DNA of 24,028 bases, taken from assembly GCA_050698355.1 (NCBI GenBank), contig JBOHBN010000426.1, forward strand, positions 1-24,028. Reading direction: 5' to 3'. The number at the start of each line of letters is the position of its first letter. The stretch's first letter is position 1. The notes under the pieces are model-generated. The model searched no databases. It saw only the letters and a program-made list of their open reading frames with translations, and was not told the origin of the DNA. Shown here piece by piece: positions 14,544-22,256 of this stretch. Both the position numbers and the translations under genes were made by a program. The stretch comes from JBOHBN01 sp050698355 (GTDB lineage: Bacteria > Actinomycetota > Actinomycetes > Streptosporangiales > WHST01).

Positions 14544-15050
14544 ATGGAAGCCGACATCACCTTGACGGTGGACGGCAGCCAGCGCCCTCTGCGCGTTGAC
14601 ACCCGTACGACGCTGCTCGACGCGTTGCGCGACCGGCTCGGCGTGACCTCGCCAAAGAAGGGCTGCGACCACGGACAGTGCGGGGCGTGCACGGTCCTGC
14701 TCGACGACCGGCGCGTGACCACCTGCCTGGCGTTCGCCGTCGCCCACGACGGGGCCGAGATCATCACTGCCGACGGGCTCGCTTCTGACGGCGGACTGCA
14801 CACGGTGCAGCAGGCGTTCCTCGACCACGACGCCTTTCAATGCGGGTACTGCACGCCGGGACAGGTCTGCTCGGCGGTCGGCATGCTGCAGGAGGCGAAG
14901 GCCGGCTGGCCGAGCTACCTCACGCCTGACCACCGCGGCGATGTCGAGCTGAGCGGCCCTGAGATCCGCGAGCGGATGAGCGGCAACCTGTGCCGGTGCG
15001 GCGCCTACATGGGCATCGTGGCGGCGATCCAGGAGGTGGCGGAGCGGTGA
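14544..15050 (+). CDS. Molybdenum hydroxylase, 2Fe-2S subunit (PaoA/CoxS-like)
   Basis: 168 aa. Plant-type ferredoxin domain with Cys41, Cys46, Cys49 and Cys61 (GCDHGQCGACTVLLD), then the helical domain with Cys100, Cys103 (CGYCTPGQ), Cys150 and Cys152 (NLCRCGAY) for the second cluster. It passes electrons from the molybdenum site to FAD. Escherichia coli PaoA carries a Tat signal; this one starts directly with the domain, so the complex is probably cytoplasmic. There is no clear ribosome site; translation may be coupled to the 70-aa gene three bases before. It overlaps the next gene by GTGA. Confidence 0.92.
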   Translation: MEADITLTVDGSQRPLRVDTRTTLLDALRDRLGVTSPKKGCDHGQCGACTVLLDDRRVTTCLAFAVAHDGAEIITADGLASDGGLHTVQQAFLDHDAFQCGYCTPGQVCSAVGMLQEAKAGWPSYLTPDHRGDVELSGPEIRERMSGNLCRCGAYMGIVAAIQEVAER

Positions 15051-16039
15051 GGCCGTTCGACTATGAACGCCCGGACGACGCGGAGTCGGCGGTCACCGGT
15101 GTCGCCGAACACCCGGACGCGGCGTTCCTCGCCGGCGGCACCAACCTTGTCGACCACATGAAGCTGGGCGTCGCCGGGCCCGACCTGCTCGTCGACGTGA
15201 CGCAGCTGCCGCTGGACGGCATCGAGGTGATCGACGGGAACCGGCTGCGCATCGGCGCGACCGTACGCAACAGCGACATGGCAGTGCACCCGACCGTCCG
15301 GGAGCGGTACCCGATGCTGAGCCAGGCACTGCTCGCCGGGGCGTCGGGGCAGTTGCGCAACCTCGCGACCACCGGTGGCAACCTGCTGCAGCGGACCCGC
15401 TGCCCGTACTTCCAGGATGTGACCACGCCGTGCAACAAGCGGGATCCCGGGTCGGGGTGCTCGGCGATCGAGGGGCACAACAGGTACCACGCCGTGCTCG
15501 GTGCCTCGCAGCACTGCGTGGCCGTCCATCCGTCCGACATGGCCGTCGCGCTCGTCGCGCTGGATGCCGTCGTCGAGGCGCAGGGACCGGACGGTAGCCG
15601 GCGCATCCCCGCCGCCGAGCTGCACCGGCTGCCGGGCGACGAACCCGAACGCGACACCGTGCTCGAACACGGGGAGCTGATCACCGCGGTCGAGCTGCCC
15701 GACCTGCCGATGGCGACCCGGTCGGCGTACCGGAAGGTACGCGACCGCGCGTCGTACGCGTTCGCGCTCGTCTCCGTGGCCGCCGCGCTTGAGGTCATCG
15801 ACGGCCGCGTCGAACAGGTGCGGATCGCGTTCGGCGGGCTCGCGCACAAGCCGTGGCGCGCGACACGGGCCGAGGAGGCGCTGCGCGGAGAGCACGCCAC
15901 GCGTGAGGCGTTCCTGGGTGCAGCGGACGCCGAGCTCGCCGATGCACACCCGCTGCGTGACAACGCCTTCAAGCTGCCCATGGCGCGGTCCACGCTCGCC
16001 GCCGTGCTGCGTGACCTCGCCGGAAGGAACGGACGATGA
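15047..16039 (+). CDS. Molybdenum hydroxylase, FAD-binding subunit (PaoB-like)
   Basis: 330 aa. FAD-binding motifs of the family: FLAGGTNLVDHMKLG (about 27-41) and LATTGGNLLQRTRCPYF (about 106-122). Cys119, Cys129, Cys138 and Cys157 follow the arrangement that in PaoB-type subunits holds an extra 4Fe-4S cluster, which separates this group from ordinary xanthine dehydrogenase. The C-terminal domain shows VRDRASYAFALVSVAAAL and IAFGGLAHKPWRA. GTG start at 15047 overlaps the small-subunit stop (GTGA), and its own stop overlaps the next ATG. The longer open frame from 14990 is not needed. Confidence 0.92.
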   Translation: MRPFDYERPDDAESAVTGVAEHPDAAFLAGGTNLVDHMKLGVAGPDLLVDVTQLPLDGIEVIDGNRLRIGATVRNSDMAVHPTVRERYPMLSQALLAGASGQLRNLATTGGNLLQRTRCPYFQDVTTPCNKRDPGSGCSAIEGHNRYHAVLGASQHCVAVHPSDMAVALVALDAVVEAQGPDGSRRIPAAELHRLPGDEPERDTVLEHGELITAVELPDLPMATRSAYRKVRDRASYAFALVSVAAALEVIDGRVEQVRIAFGGLAHKPWRATRAEEALRGEHATREAFLGAADAELADAHPLRDNAFKLPMARSTLAAVLRDLAGRNGR

Positions 16040-18120
16040 CCGAGATCCTTAAGGCGCGTTCGATCGGTGCCCCGTTGGAGCGGCTGGACGGGCCGGCGAA
16101 GGTCGCGGGCCGCGCTCCGTACGCCTACGAGCAGCCGGTGGACCGGCCGGCGTACGTGCATCCGGTGCAGGCGACGGTCGCGCGCGGGCGGGTAACGTCG
16201 TTCGACGCCGCGCCCGCGGAGGCCGTACCGGGCGTGCTCGACGTGCTGACCCCGTTCAACGCGCCCCGCCTGGCGTCCCTGGACGACGCGGAACTCGCGA
16301 TCCTGCAGTCCGGCGACGTCGGGTTCCGCGGCCAGATCATCGGCGCGGTCGTCGCGGAGACACCGGAGATCGCGCGCGAGGCGGCGAGCCTCGTCCGCGT
16401 CGGCTACGCGACCGAGCCGCACCACGTCGAGATCGACCCGCAGAGCCCGGACCTGTACGCGCCGGATGCCGTCAACCCGACCTTCCCCACCGATACGAGC
16501 GTTGGCGACGTGGACGCCGCACTCGCCGAGGCGGCGGTGACCGTGGACCAGACATACACGACCGCGATGTACCACAACAACCCGATGGAGCCGCACACCA
16601 CGGTCGCGCTCTGGGACGGCAGCGAGCTGACGCTGTACGACTCGACGCAGGGCGTGCACAGCATGCGGTCGACCATCGCCCCGGTCCTCGGCATCGACAA
16701 GGACCGGATCAGGGTTGTCGCCCCGCACGTCGGCGGCGGGTTCGGCTCGAAGGGCACCGCGCACGCGCACGTGATCCTCGCCGCCCTCGCCGCCCAGCGC
16801 GCCGAGGGCCGGCCGGTCAAGCTCGCGCTGACCCGGCAGCAGATGTTCTTCCTCGCGGGGTACCGCACGCCGACGATCCAGCACGTGCGCCTCGCCGCGG
16901 ACGACAGCGGACACTTGACGGCGGTCAGCAACGACGTGGTCGAGCAGACGTCGCGGATCAAGGAGTTCGCCGAGCAGACGGCCGTACCGACGCGAGAGCT
17001 GTACGCCGCACCGAACCGCAGTACCTCGCACCGACTCGCCGCGCTCGACGTGCCCGTTCCGTCCTGGATGCGGGCGCCCGGCGAGTGCCCCGGCATGTTC
17101 GCCCCGGAGGTCGCGATCGACGAGATCGCGCTCGCCAGCGGCATCGACCCGATCGACTTCCGCGAACGCAACGAGCCGGACCGTGACCCGGAGAGCGGCC
17201 TGCCGTACTCCAGCCGGAACCTTGTCGCGTGCCTGCGGCGCGGAGCCGACATGTTCGGGTGGGAGCCGCGGACCTCCGCCGGCGCCCCGCGCCGCCAAGG
17301 CGGCTGCCTCGTCGGCACCGGCGTCGCCGCGTCGGCGTACCCGGTGAACCGGATACCGGGCTCGGTCGCCCGCATCCGCTACGCGGGCGACGGCCGGTTC
17401 GAGGTGCTCATCGGCGCCGTCGACATCGGCACCGGCGCATGGACGGCGCTCACACAGATCGCAGCCGACGCGCTCACCGTACCCACGGCGTCGATCGACC
17501 TGGGGATCGGCGACACGAGGCTCCCGCCGGCATCCGTCGCGGGCGGGTCGTCCGGCATTACCTGCTGGGGGTCGGCCATTGTGGCGGCCGCGCGCGCGTT
17601 CAAGGAGCGGTACGGTGCTGAGCCGGCTCCCGGCGACGATGCGGAGGGTGACACGGGCACGAACCCGTACTCCGACCAGTACGCGATGCACGCGTTCGGC
17701 GCGCAGTTCGCCGAGGTACGCGCGGACGCGGACACCGGCGAGGTCCGGGTTTCGCGCCTGCTCGGCGTGTTCGCAGCCGGGCGCATCATCAACGCGCGCA
17801 CGGCACGGTCGCAGTTCATCGGCGGCATGACGATGGGGCTGTCGATGGCGTTGCACGAGCAGAGCGTCGTCGACCCCCACGTCGGTCAGGTCGTGAACCA
17901 CGACTTCGCCGAGTACCACATCGCCACCAACGCCGACGTCGAACAGGTCGAGGCGACGTGGCTCGACGAGTATGACCCGTACGTGAACCCGATGGGTTCG
18001 AAGGGGATCGGCGAGATCGGCATCGTTGGCACGGCGGCCGCCGTGGCGAACGCGACGTACGATGCGACCGGCATCCGGATCCGCGACCTTCCGATCACGC
18101 CCGACAAGCTGCTCATCTAG
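16036..18120 (+). CDS. Molybdenum hydroxylase, molybdopterin-binding catalytic subunit (PaoC-like)
   Basis: 694 aa, shorter than xanthine dehydrogenase large subunits and close to PaoC (about 730). An N-terminal hammerhead domain (RLDGPAKVAGRAPYAYE) is followed by cofactor-binding motifs: VGGGFGSKG (232-240), the region RAPGECPGMFAPEVAIDEIA, and the base-providing Glu660 in GSKGIGEIGIVG. Together with the two preceding subunits it should hydroxylate an aldehyde or similar substrate with water; PaoABC oxidises aromatic aldehydes. The substrate here is not known. It is likely to need molybdopterin cytosine dinucleotide and a XdhC-type maturation factor, which is not encoded in this window. The CDF gene starts 8 bases later. 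Confidence 0.93.
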   Translation: MTEILKARSIGAPLERLDGPAKVAGRAPYAYEQPVDRPAYVHPVQATVARGRVTSFDAAPAEAVPGVLDVLTPFNAPRLASLDDAELAILQSGDVGFRGQIIGAVVAETPEIAREAASLVRVGYATEPHHVEIDPQSPDLYAPDAVNPTFPTDTSVGDVDAALAEAAVTVDQTYTTAMYHNNPMEPHTTVALWDGSELTLYDSTQGVHSMRSTIAPVLGIDKDRIRVVAPHVGGGFGSKGTAHAHVILAALAAQRAEGRPVKLALTRQQMFFLAGYRTPTIQHVRLAADDSGHLTAVSNDVVEQTSRIKEFAEQTAVPTRELYAAPNRSTSHRLAALDVPVPSWMRAPGECPGMFAPEVAIDEIALASGIDPIDFRERNEPDRDPESGLPYSSRNLVACLRRGADMFGWEPRTSAGAPRRQGGCLVGTGVAASAYPVNRIPGSVARIRYAGDGRFEVLIGAVDIGTGAWTALTQIAADALTVPTASIDLGIGDTRLPPASVAGGSSGITCWGSAIVAAARAFKERYGAEPAPGDDAEGDTGTNPYSDQYAMHAFGAQFAEVRADADTGEVRVSRLLGVFAAGRIINARTARSQFIGGMTMGLSMALHEQSVVDPHVGQVVNHDFAEYHIATNADVEQVEATWLDEYDPYVNPMGSKGIGEIGIVGTAAAVANATYDATGIRIRDLPITPDKLLI

Positions 18121-18128
18121 GAGCTCCT

Positions 18129-19097
18129 GTGGCCGACCAGGGAGGCGAGAGCACCGGTACGGTGCTGCTCGCACTGGCGATGAACGCGCTGATCGCCATC
18201 GTGAAGGGGATCGGCGGCTTCCTCACCGGGAGCAGCGCGCTGCTGTCGGAGGCCGGACATTCGGTGTCGGACACGATGAACCAGGCGTTCCTGTTCATCG
18301 CGTTGAAGCGAAGCAGCAAGCCGCCAGACGAGCAGCATCCGTTCGGTTACGGCCAAGAGCGGTTCTTCTGGGCGCTCATCGCCGCCGTCGGGATCTTCGC
18401 CGCAGGAGCGATGTTCTCCTTCCTGGAGACCTATCTCGCGCTGACCGAGTCCGGGAGCGAGGAAGCCTTCGGCTTCTACGTGTCGTACATCGTGCTGGGG
18501 ATCGCGCTCATCGCCGAGAGCGCGTCGCTGGCGAAGGCCGTTCGGCAGACCAGGAAGGAGGCCAGCGCCGCCGGACGGGGTCTCGTCGAGCATATCCGTA
18601 AGAGCGACGACCCCACCGTGAAGACGGTCGCCTCCGAGGACACCGCCGCCGTCACCGGAGTCGTGATCGCATTCATCGGCATCGCGCTCCACCAGCTGAC
18701 TGGAAACGGCGTCTTCGAGGGGATCGCCTCGTTCTTGATCGGCGTACTGCTCACCTACGTCGCGTTCGCGCTCGCCAGGGACAACAAGGATCTGCTCATC
18801 GGCGAAGCGGCCGACCCGCGGCTCCGTAAGCAGATGACCGACCACCTCGCCAGCTACGCCGAGATCGACGCGGTGGCGGCCCTCTACACCATGCATCTGG
18901 GTACCCGCAGGCTCCTCGTCGCCGCGCGGCTGGACCTCGCGTCCACGCTCAGCAGCGACCAGGTCGAGGACATCAGCACCAGGATCGACAGGGACATGCG
19001 GGAGCGCTGGCCGGAAGTGGAGCAGGTCTTCCTCGATGCCACCGACACCAGCGGCCGGACACGCAGTGACGGTGTGCCCGGCGGCACTCACGGGTAG
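18129..19097 (+). CDS. Cation diffusion facilitator (CDF) transporter, ZnT9-like group
   Basis: 322 aa, GTG start at 18129 after AGGAG at the end of the previous gene. Hydrophobic segments near 12-32, 80-100, 115-132, 170-190 and 196-214 fit a CDF core. The first metal pair is His44/Asp48 in SEAGHSVSDTMNQ, with a second acidic site in SEDTAAVTG. HPFGYGQERFFWALIAAVGIF is typical of the subgroup related to eukaryotic ZnT9. A soluble C-terminal domain (about 225-310) follows. CDF proteins export zinc, iron, manganese or cobalt in exchange for protons. Being the fifth gene of the molybdenum hydroxylase transcript, its link with that enzyme is positional only. Confidence 0.9.
   Translation: MADQGGESTGTVLLALAMNALIAIVKGIGGFLTGSSALLSEAGHSVSDTMNQAFLFIALKRSSKPPDEQHPFGYGQERFFWALIAAVGIFAAGAMFSFLETYLALTESGSEEAFGFYVSYIVLGIALIAESASLAKAVRQTRKEASAAGRGLVEHIRKSDDPTVKTVASEDTAAVTGVVIAFIGIALHQLTGNGVFEGIASFLIGVLLTYVAFALARDNKDLLIGEAADPRLRKQMTDHLASYAEIDAVAALYTMHLGTRRLLVAARLDLASTLSSDQVEDISTRIDRDMRERWPEVEQVFLDATDTSGRTRSDGVPGGTHG
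19072..19097 (+). promoter_or_regulatory. SigB/SigF-type promoter inside the end of the CDF gene
   Basis: GTGTG (19072-19076), 15 bases, GGGTAG (19092-19097). The -10 box contains the CDF stop codon. It would let the following membrane-protein gene be transcribed on its own from about 19104. Confidence 0.5.
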
Positions 19098-19132
19098 TAT
19101 CGGGTGAGACCGCGTACGGAGGCCAGTGACCG

Positions 19133-19675
19133 ATGAACGGCACAGACATCGCGTTCCTCGCCGTAGGCGTCGCCATCGTCATCGTGGTGGGGCGCCTGCT
19201 CGCGTACAGCGGGCGCAGGTACATCGGCAGCGCCGCGGGCACCCGGGAGGGAAGCGGATCGGCCGCCACGCTGGTTTCGGTCGTCTTCCACCTCGTCGCG
19301 CTGGGGCTGCTCGCCTTCATCTCGGCACTGCCCATCGGGGGCGGCGAGGTGATGAGCTTCATGATGCGGCTCGGCGTACTGCTGCTCGTACTCGGTGGCG
19401 TTTACGGCATCGCCATCGCCGCGGTCGCCCGCAGGCGCCAGGCCGAGATCACCGAGGCGGCGTTCACCGGCCGCCAGCGGCCAGCGTCGCTCGCTGCGAC
19501 CCCGCTCGCCGATCCGACCGCACCGCGAGAGGTGCCACCCGAGGCGGAGCGGGAGACTGCGCAGGAGCCAGTACAACCGCAGGAGCCGGTGGAGCAACCG
19601 GAGCCGCAGGAGCGTACGGAACAGCCTCGCGGGCCTCAGCCGCGCCCGGCACGCAGGCAGCGCGACGGCACCTAG
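19133..19675 (+). CDS. Hypothetical membrane protein with charged C-terminal tail
   Basis: 180 aa. Three hydrophobic stretches (about 5-24, 44-66 and 75-99) form a small membrane domain. A cytoplasmic-type tail from about residue 100 is rich in Glu, Pro, Gln and Arg (PPEAERETAQEPVQPQEPVEQ). The tail has low complexity and looks disordered. The ATG at 19133 has GGAGG ten bases upstream. No family is recognised with certainty. It follows the CDF gene by 35 bases and may be read both from that operon and from the promoter overlapping the CDF stop. It is convergent with the decayed FAD-oxidoreductase gene, with a palindromic repeat in between. Confidence 0.72.
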   Translation: MNGTDIAFLAVGVAIVIVVGRLLAYSGRRYIGSAAGTREGSGSAATLVSVVFHLVALGLLAFISALPIGGGEVMSFMMRLGVLLLVLGGVYGIAIAAVARRRQAEITEAAFTGRQRPASLAATPLADPTAPREVPPEAERETAQEPVQPQEPVEQPEPQERTEQPRGPQPRPARRQRDGT

Positions 19676-19690
19676 ACCCCACCCACTCGG

Positions 19691-19742
19691 GTGATCATGA
19701 AAGATCGTCGTAGCTATGGCAGCGAGCATCCTTCATGATCAC
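19691..19742. repeat. Palindromic intergenic repeat, copy 2
   Basis: Perfect 11-bp outer arms, gtgatcatgaa (19691-19701) and ttcatgatcac (19732-19742). The inner part, gtcgtagc (19707-19714) versus gcagcgag (19719-19726), pairs imperfectly. It lies between the convergent ends at 19675 and 19778 and is a probable bidirectional terminator. The remaining 100 bases of this gap show nothing else. Confidence 0.8.
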
Positions 19743-19777
19743 CGGGTGGCAGCGCCGCCAGCAGCCACGGCCACAAC

Positions 19778-20835
19778 TCAGTGGTCACCACCAGGCATGA
19801 GCGCGACGGCGGCGCGGGTGAGCGGCCCGGCCTCCTCATCGCGGATCTCGCGGGCGTTCTTGCGGCTGACCGCCGCACGGACGAGACGTGCACCCACGTA
19901 CCGCAACGGTTCGGGCGGCAGGGTAGCCCGCTGGTCGATGCCGACCAGGCCGCTGCGGCCCCAAGGGTCGTCGTCACCGAGTGCGAGGCTCGCCAGGATG
20001 CGGCTGCCTACCGGGATCTGTGCGATGCCGGTGCCGTTCCAGCCGGCGGCGTACACGACGTTGTCCTGGCCGCGCAGCCGGTCGAAGACGGGCACGTGCG
20101 ACGGCACGCAGTCGATCGGGCCCAGCCAGTCGTGGTCGATGCCGCACGCCGCGCAGCGCGGGGTACACCCGGTACAGCTCACGTACGCTGTCGCGTACCC
20201 AGCGCGGATGCCGGTTCGTCTTCTCCCCCAGGCGGTCGCCGAACACCGGGCCCCCGCTGCCGCGGCCGAGGACGACGCGGCCGTCGCGGGTGCGCTGGTA
20301 GTAGAGCACCTGCGTCTGCGAGTCGCAGATCGACTGCCCACTGGTCCAGCCGATCGCGTCCAGACGGCCGGGCACCGGTTGGGTCGCGATCACCTGGCTG
20401 TCGACGACGTACATGTGCCTGCGGATCTCCGGGACCGAGGACAGCCATGCGTTGGCCGCGAGCACGACCTGGTCGGCCTCGATCCGGCCGCGGGGTGTCT
20501 CCAACCTGCACGTCGGGCCGAGATCGATAGCGGTCGCGGGCGTCCCCTCGTGCACGGCGACGCCACGCTCGATCGCGAGATCGCGCAGCCCGATCGCCAG
20601 CTTCGCCGGTTGCACGGTCTCGGCGAACGGCTCGACGACACCCGCGTACGAGGCGGTCGAGCCGGTGGTCCTTGCGATTTCGTCGGCATCGATCGGCTCG
20701 AACGGCGAGGTGGCCCCCGCCCGTTCGATCAGCGACAGCGCGGGGGCCCACGCGCCCTCTTGCGTGCGCGAGCTCGCCGTCCACAGCCAGCCGTCGAGCC
20801 GTAGGCCCATGTCCGCCGTGCCGTCGTCCGGGGCG
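19778..20835 (-). pseudogene. FAD-dependent oxidoreductase (DAO family), N-terminus lost and frameshifted
   Basis: Reading starts abruptly at DMGLRLDGWLWTASSRTQEGAW near 20811. It continues through VVEPFAETVQPAKLAIGLRDLA, VVLAANAWLSSVPEIRRHMYVV, YYQRTRDGRVVLGRGSGGPVFG and RELYRVYPALRG, as in glycine/D-amino-acid oxidase-like proteins. The N-terminal FAD-binding Rossmann motif (GxGxxG, about the first 80-90 residues) is missing. Near 20141 one extra base shifts the frame; the proper text DHDWLGPIDCVPSHVPVF...VYAAGWNGTGIAQIPVGSRI resumes in another frame and ends at 19778. With no FAD-binding start and a broken frame it cannot make a working enzyme. It is joined at its 5' side to a LacI fragment. 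Confidence 0.87.
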
Positions 20836-21090
20836 CAGCTCAGTCTCCAGGTCACGGCCGATCCGCGCGAAGAACGGGTTCTGGATGCCCGCCGGGACGA
20901 ACCCGACGATCGGCAGCTGCCCGCTCCGCAGAGCCTGCGCGACACGGTTGGTCTGGTAGCCGAGCCGCGCGGCCGCCTCGCGTACCCGTCGGGCGGTCTC
21001 CTCGCCGACGTAGCCGTAGCCGTTCAGCGCGCGCGCTGCCGTCGCCCGGGCCACCTGCGCGGCGTCCGCGACCTCCCGGATCGTAACCAA
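20836..21090 (-). pseudogene. LacI-family regulator, N-terminal fragment
   Basis: TTG start at 21090 after GAGGAG. Residues 1-50 are a complete LacI helix-turn-helix and hinge helix: VTIREVADAAQVARATAARALNG...RVREAAARLGYQTNRVAQALRSG. The first strand of the ligand domain follows (IVGFVPAGIQNPFFARIGRDLETEL), then family similarity ends at about residue 85. The frame stays open to 20179, but from here the real signal is a FAD oxidoreductase in another frame. About 250 residues of the ligand-binding domain are therefore gone. The fragment might still bind DNA if made, but it lacks an effector domain. It was probably the local regulator of a catabolic cluster that included the oxidoreductase. Confidence 0.88.
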
Positions 21091-21118
21091 CGCCGCTCCT
21101 CAGCCCGACCAGCTCGAC

Positions 21119-21131
21119 ACACGCGACGTGT
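21119..21131. promoter_or_regulatory. Small palindrome upstream of the LacI fragment
   Basis: acacg (21119-21123) and cgtgt (21127-21131) with a 3-base centre. It sits about 30 bases upstream of the LacI start, where an autoregulatory operator would be expected. Short, so weak evidence. Confidence 0.22.
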
Positions 21132-21217
21132 CAGTATGTCAGCCCGCTATGGCGAACTGAGGTACGGACACGTTGGCAGAACTCTAGGATCGGCGGTATC
21201 GAGGGAGGGAGGCAGCC

Positions 21218-22186
21218 ATCACCGCTGAGGAGACGCGGCACGGGGTCTCGCTGACCAACCTCGACCAGCCGCTGTTCGACGGCGCCACCAAGCGCGACCT
21301 GGTCGACTACCTGGACGCGGTCGCCGACCGCCTGCTCCCCGAGCTGCGCGACCGCCCGCTCTCGGTCATCCGCGCGCTGCGTGGCGAGCGCCCGTTCATG
21401 CAGAAGAACGTCCCGAAGTATGCGCCACCGTGGGTACGCACGGTGCCGCTGTGGGCGGAGTCGTCGGGGCGTGACGTCGCCTACGCGCTGTGCGACGACC
21501 GGCGGACGCTGCTGTGGTTCGCGAACCAGCGCGCGATCGAGTACCACCCGACCCTGATGCGCACTGAGGACTGGACGCACCCGACCCACCTCGTGCTCGA
21601 CATCGACCCGCCGGACCAGGAGTCCTTCGCGCAGGCGGTGCGGGCCACGCGGCTCGTCGGCGAGGTGCTCGCCGACGCCGGTCTTTCCGGCGCGGTGAAG
21701 TTGAGCGGCGCGAAGGGGCTGCACGTGTTCGTCCCCATCGACACGCACCTTCCGGTCGACGACGTCGCGGCGGCGACCCGAGCGCTCGCGGCTCGCACGG
21801 AACACATGGATCCAGCACTCGTCACGACCGCGTTCATCCGCGACGACCGCGGCGGAAAGGTCTTCCTCGACTCGACCCGCGCGGGCGGGGCGACCGTCGT
21901 CGCGGCGTACAGCCCGCGCGCCAGGCCGGGCCTGCCCGTCTCGTTCCCCGTCGCCTGGAGCGACCTCGGCGACGTACGGCCGGGTGACTTCACCGTGCAC
22001 AACGCCGCGCGAGCGCTCGCGGAACACGATCCGTGGCAGGCATCGGCATGGAACGCCCAGCGCCTCGACGCCGTCCTCGTCGCCGAGGGCCACACGATCC
22101 CGGTCGCCCGCGTCCAGGCGATGCACGAAGGCAAGCGGCGCGCCCGCGCCCGCCGCCAGGCCGGCGAGCCACCGAAAGCACAGTGA
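21218..22186 (+). CDS. Second LigD-type polymerase-domain protein; start codon unusual
   Basis: About 322 aa if read from 21218. It belongs to the LigD/primase-polymerase family, but to a branch distinct from the protein at 11675: GVSLTNLDQPLFDGATKRDLVDYLDAV, MQKNVPKY, RRTLLWFANQRAIEYHP, the metal pair in LVLDIDPPD, LSGAKGLHVFVPI, FLDSTRAGG and AYSPRA. The domain clearly begins near 21245, yet between the in-frame stop at 21185 and the ATG at 21398 there is no ATG, GTG or TTG. An ATC at 21218 sits 6-14 bases after GGGAGGGAGG, exactly where an ATG would be expected. Either ATC is used, a CTG (21251) is used, an ATG was lost, or this is a base-call error. The stop codon lies in the palindromic repeat. 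Confidence 0.85.
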   Translation: MTAEETRHGVSLTNLDQPLFDGATKRDLVDYLDAVADRLLPELRDRPLSVIRALRGERPFMQKNVPKYAPPWVRTVPLWAESSGRDVAYALCDDRRTLLWFANQRAIEYHPTLMRTEDWTHPTHLVLDIDPPDQESFAQAVRATRLVGEVLADAGLSGAVKLSGAKGLHVFVPIDTHLPVDDVAAATRALAARTEHMDPALVTTAFIRDDRGGKVFLDSTRAGGATVVAAYSPRARPGLPVSFPVAWSDLGDVRPGDFTVHNAARALAEHDPWQASAWNAQRLDAVLVAEGHTIPVARVQAMHEGKRRARARRQAGEPPKAQ

Positions 22187-22234
22187 TCATGAAACATGGT
22201 CGTAGCCATAGCTACGACGAATCTTCATGATCAC
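22183..22234. repeat. Palindromic intergenic repeat, copy 3
   Basis: Outer arms gtgatcatgaa (22183-22193) and ttcatgatcac (22224-22234), perfect over 11 bp. Inner arms gtcgtagc (22199-22206) and gctacgac (22211-22218), perfect over 8 bp, with a 4-base loop and a 5x5 internal mismatch. It includes the TGA (22184-22186) of the polymerase gene and lies before the convergent end at 22257, so it is a likely bidirectional terminator. Confidence 0.85.
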
Positions 22235-22256
22235 CGAAGATGCGTTATGAGCCCGG

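Noticed and set aside
15061..18174. Very long minus-strand open frame opposite the molybdenum hydroxylase genes
   Set aside because: Arg/Val-rich shadow of the real plus-strand genes; no recognisable motif.
18117..19091. Minus-strand open frame opposite the CDF gene
   Set aside because: Composition of a shadow frame; the plus strand encodes a complete CDF protein.
19716..20804. Plus-strand open frame opposite the oxidoreductase remnant
   Set aside because: Shadow frame; the minus strand carries clear, though broken, family similarity.
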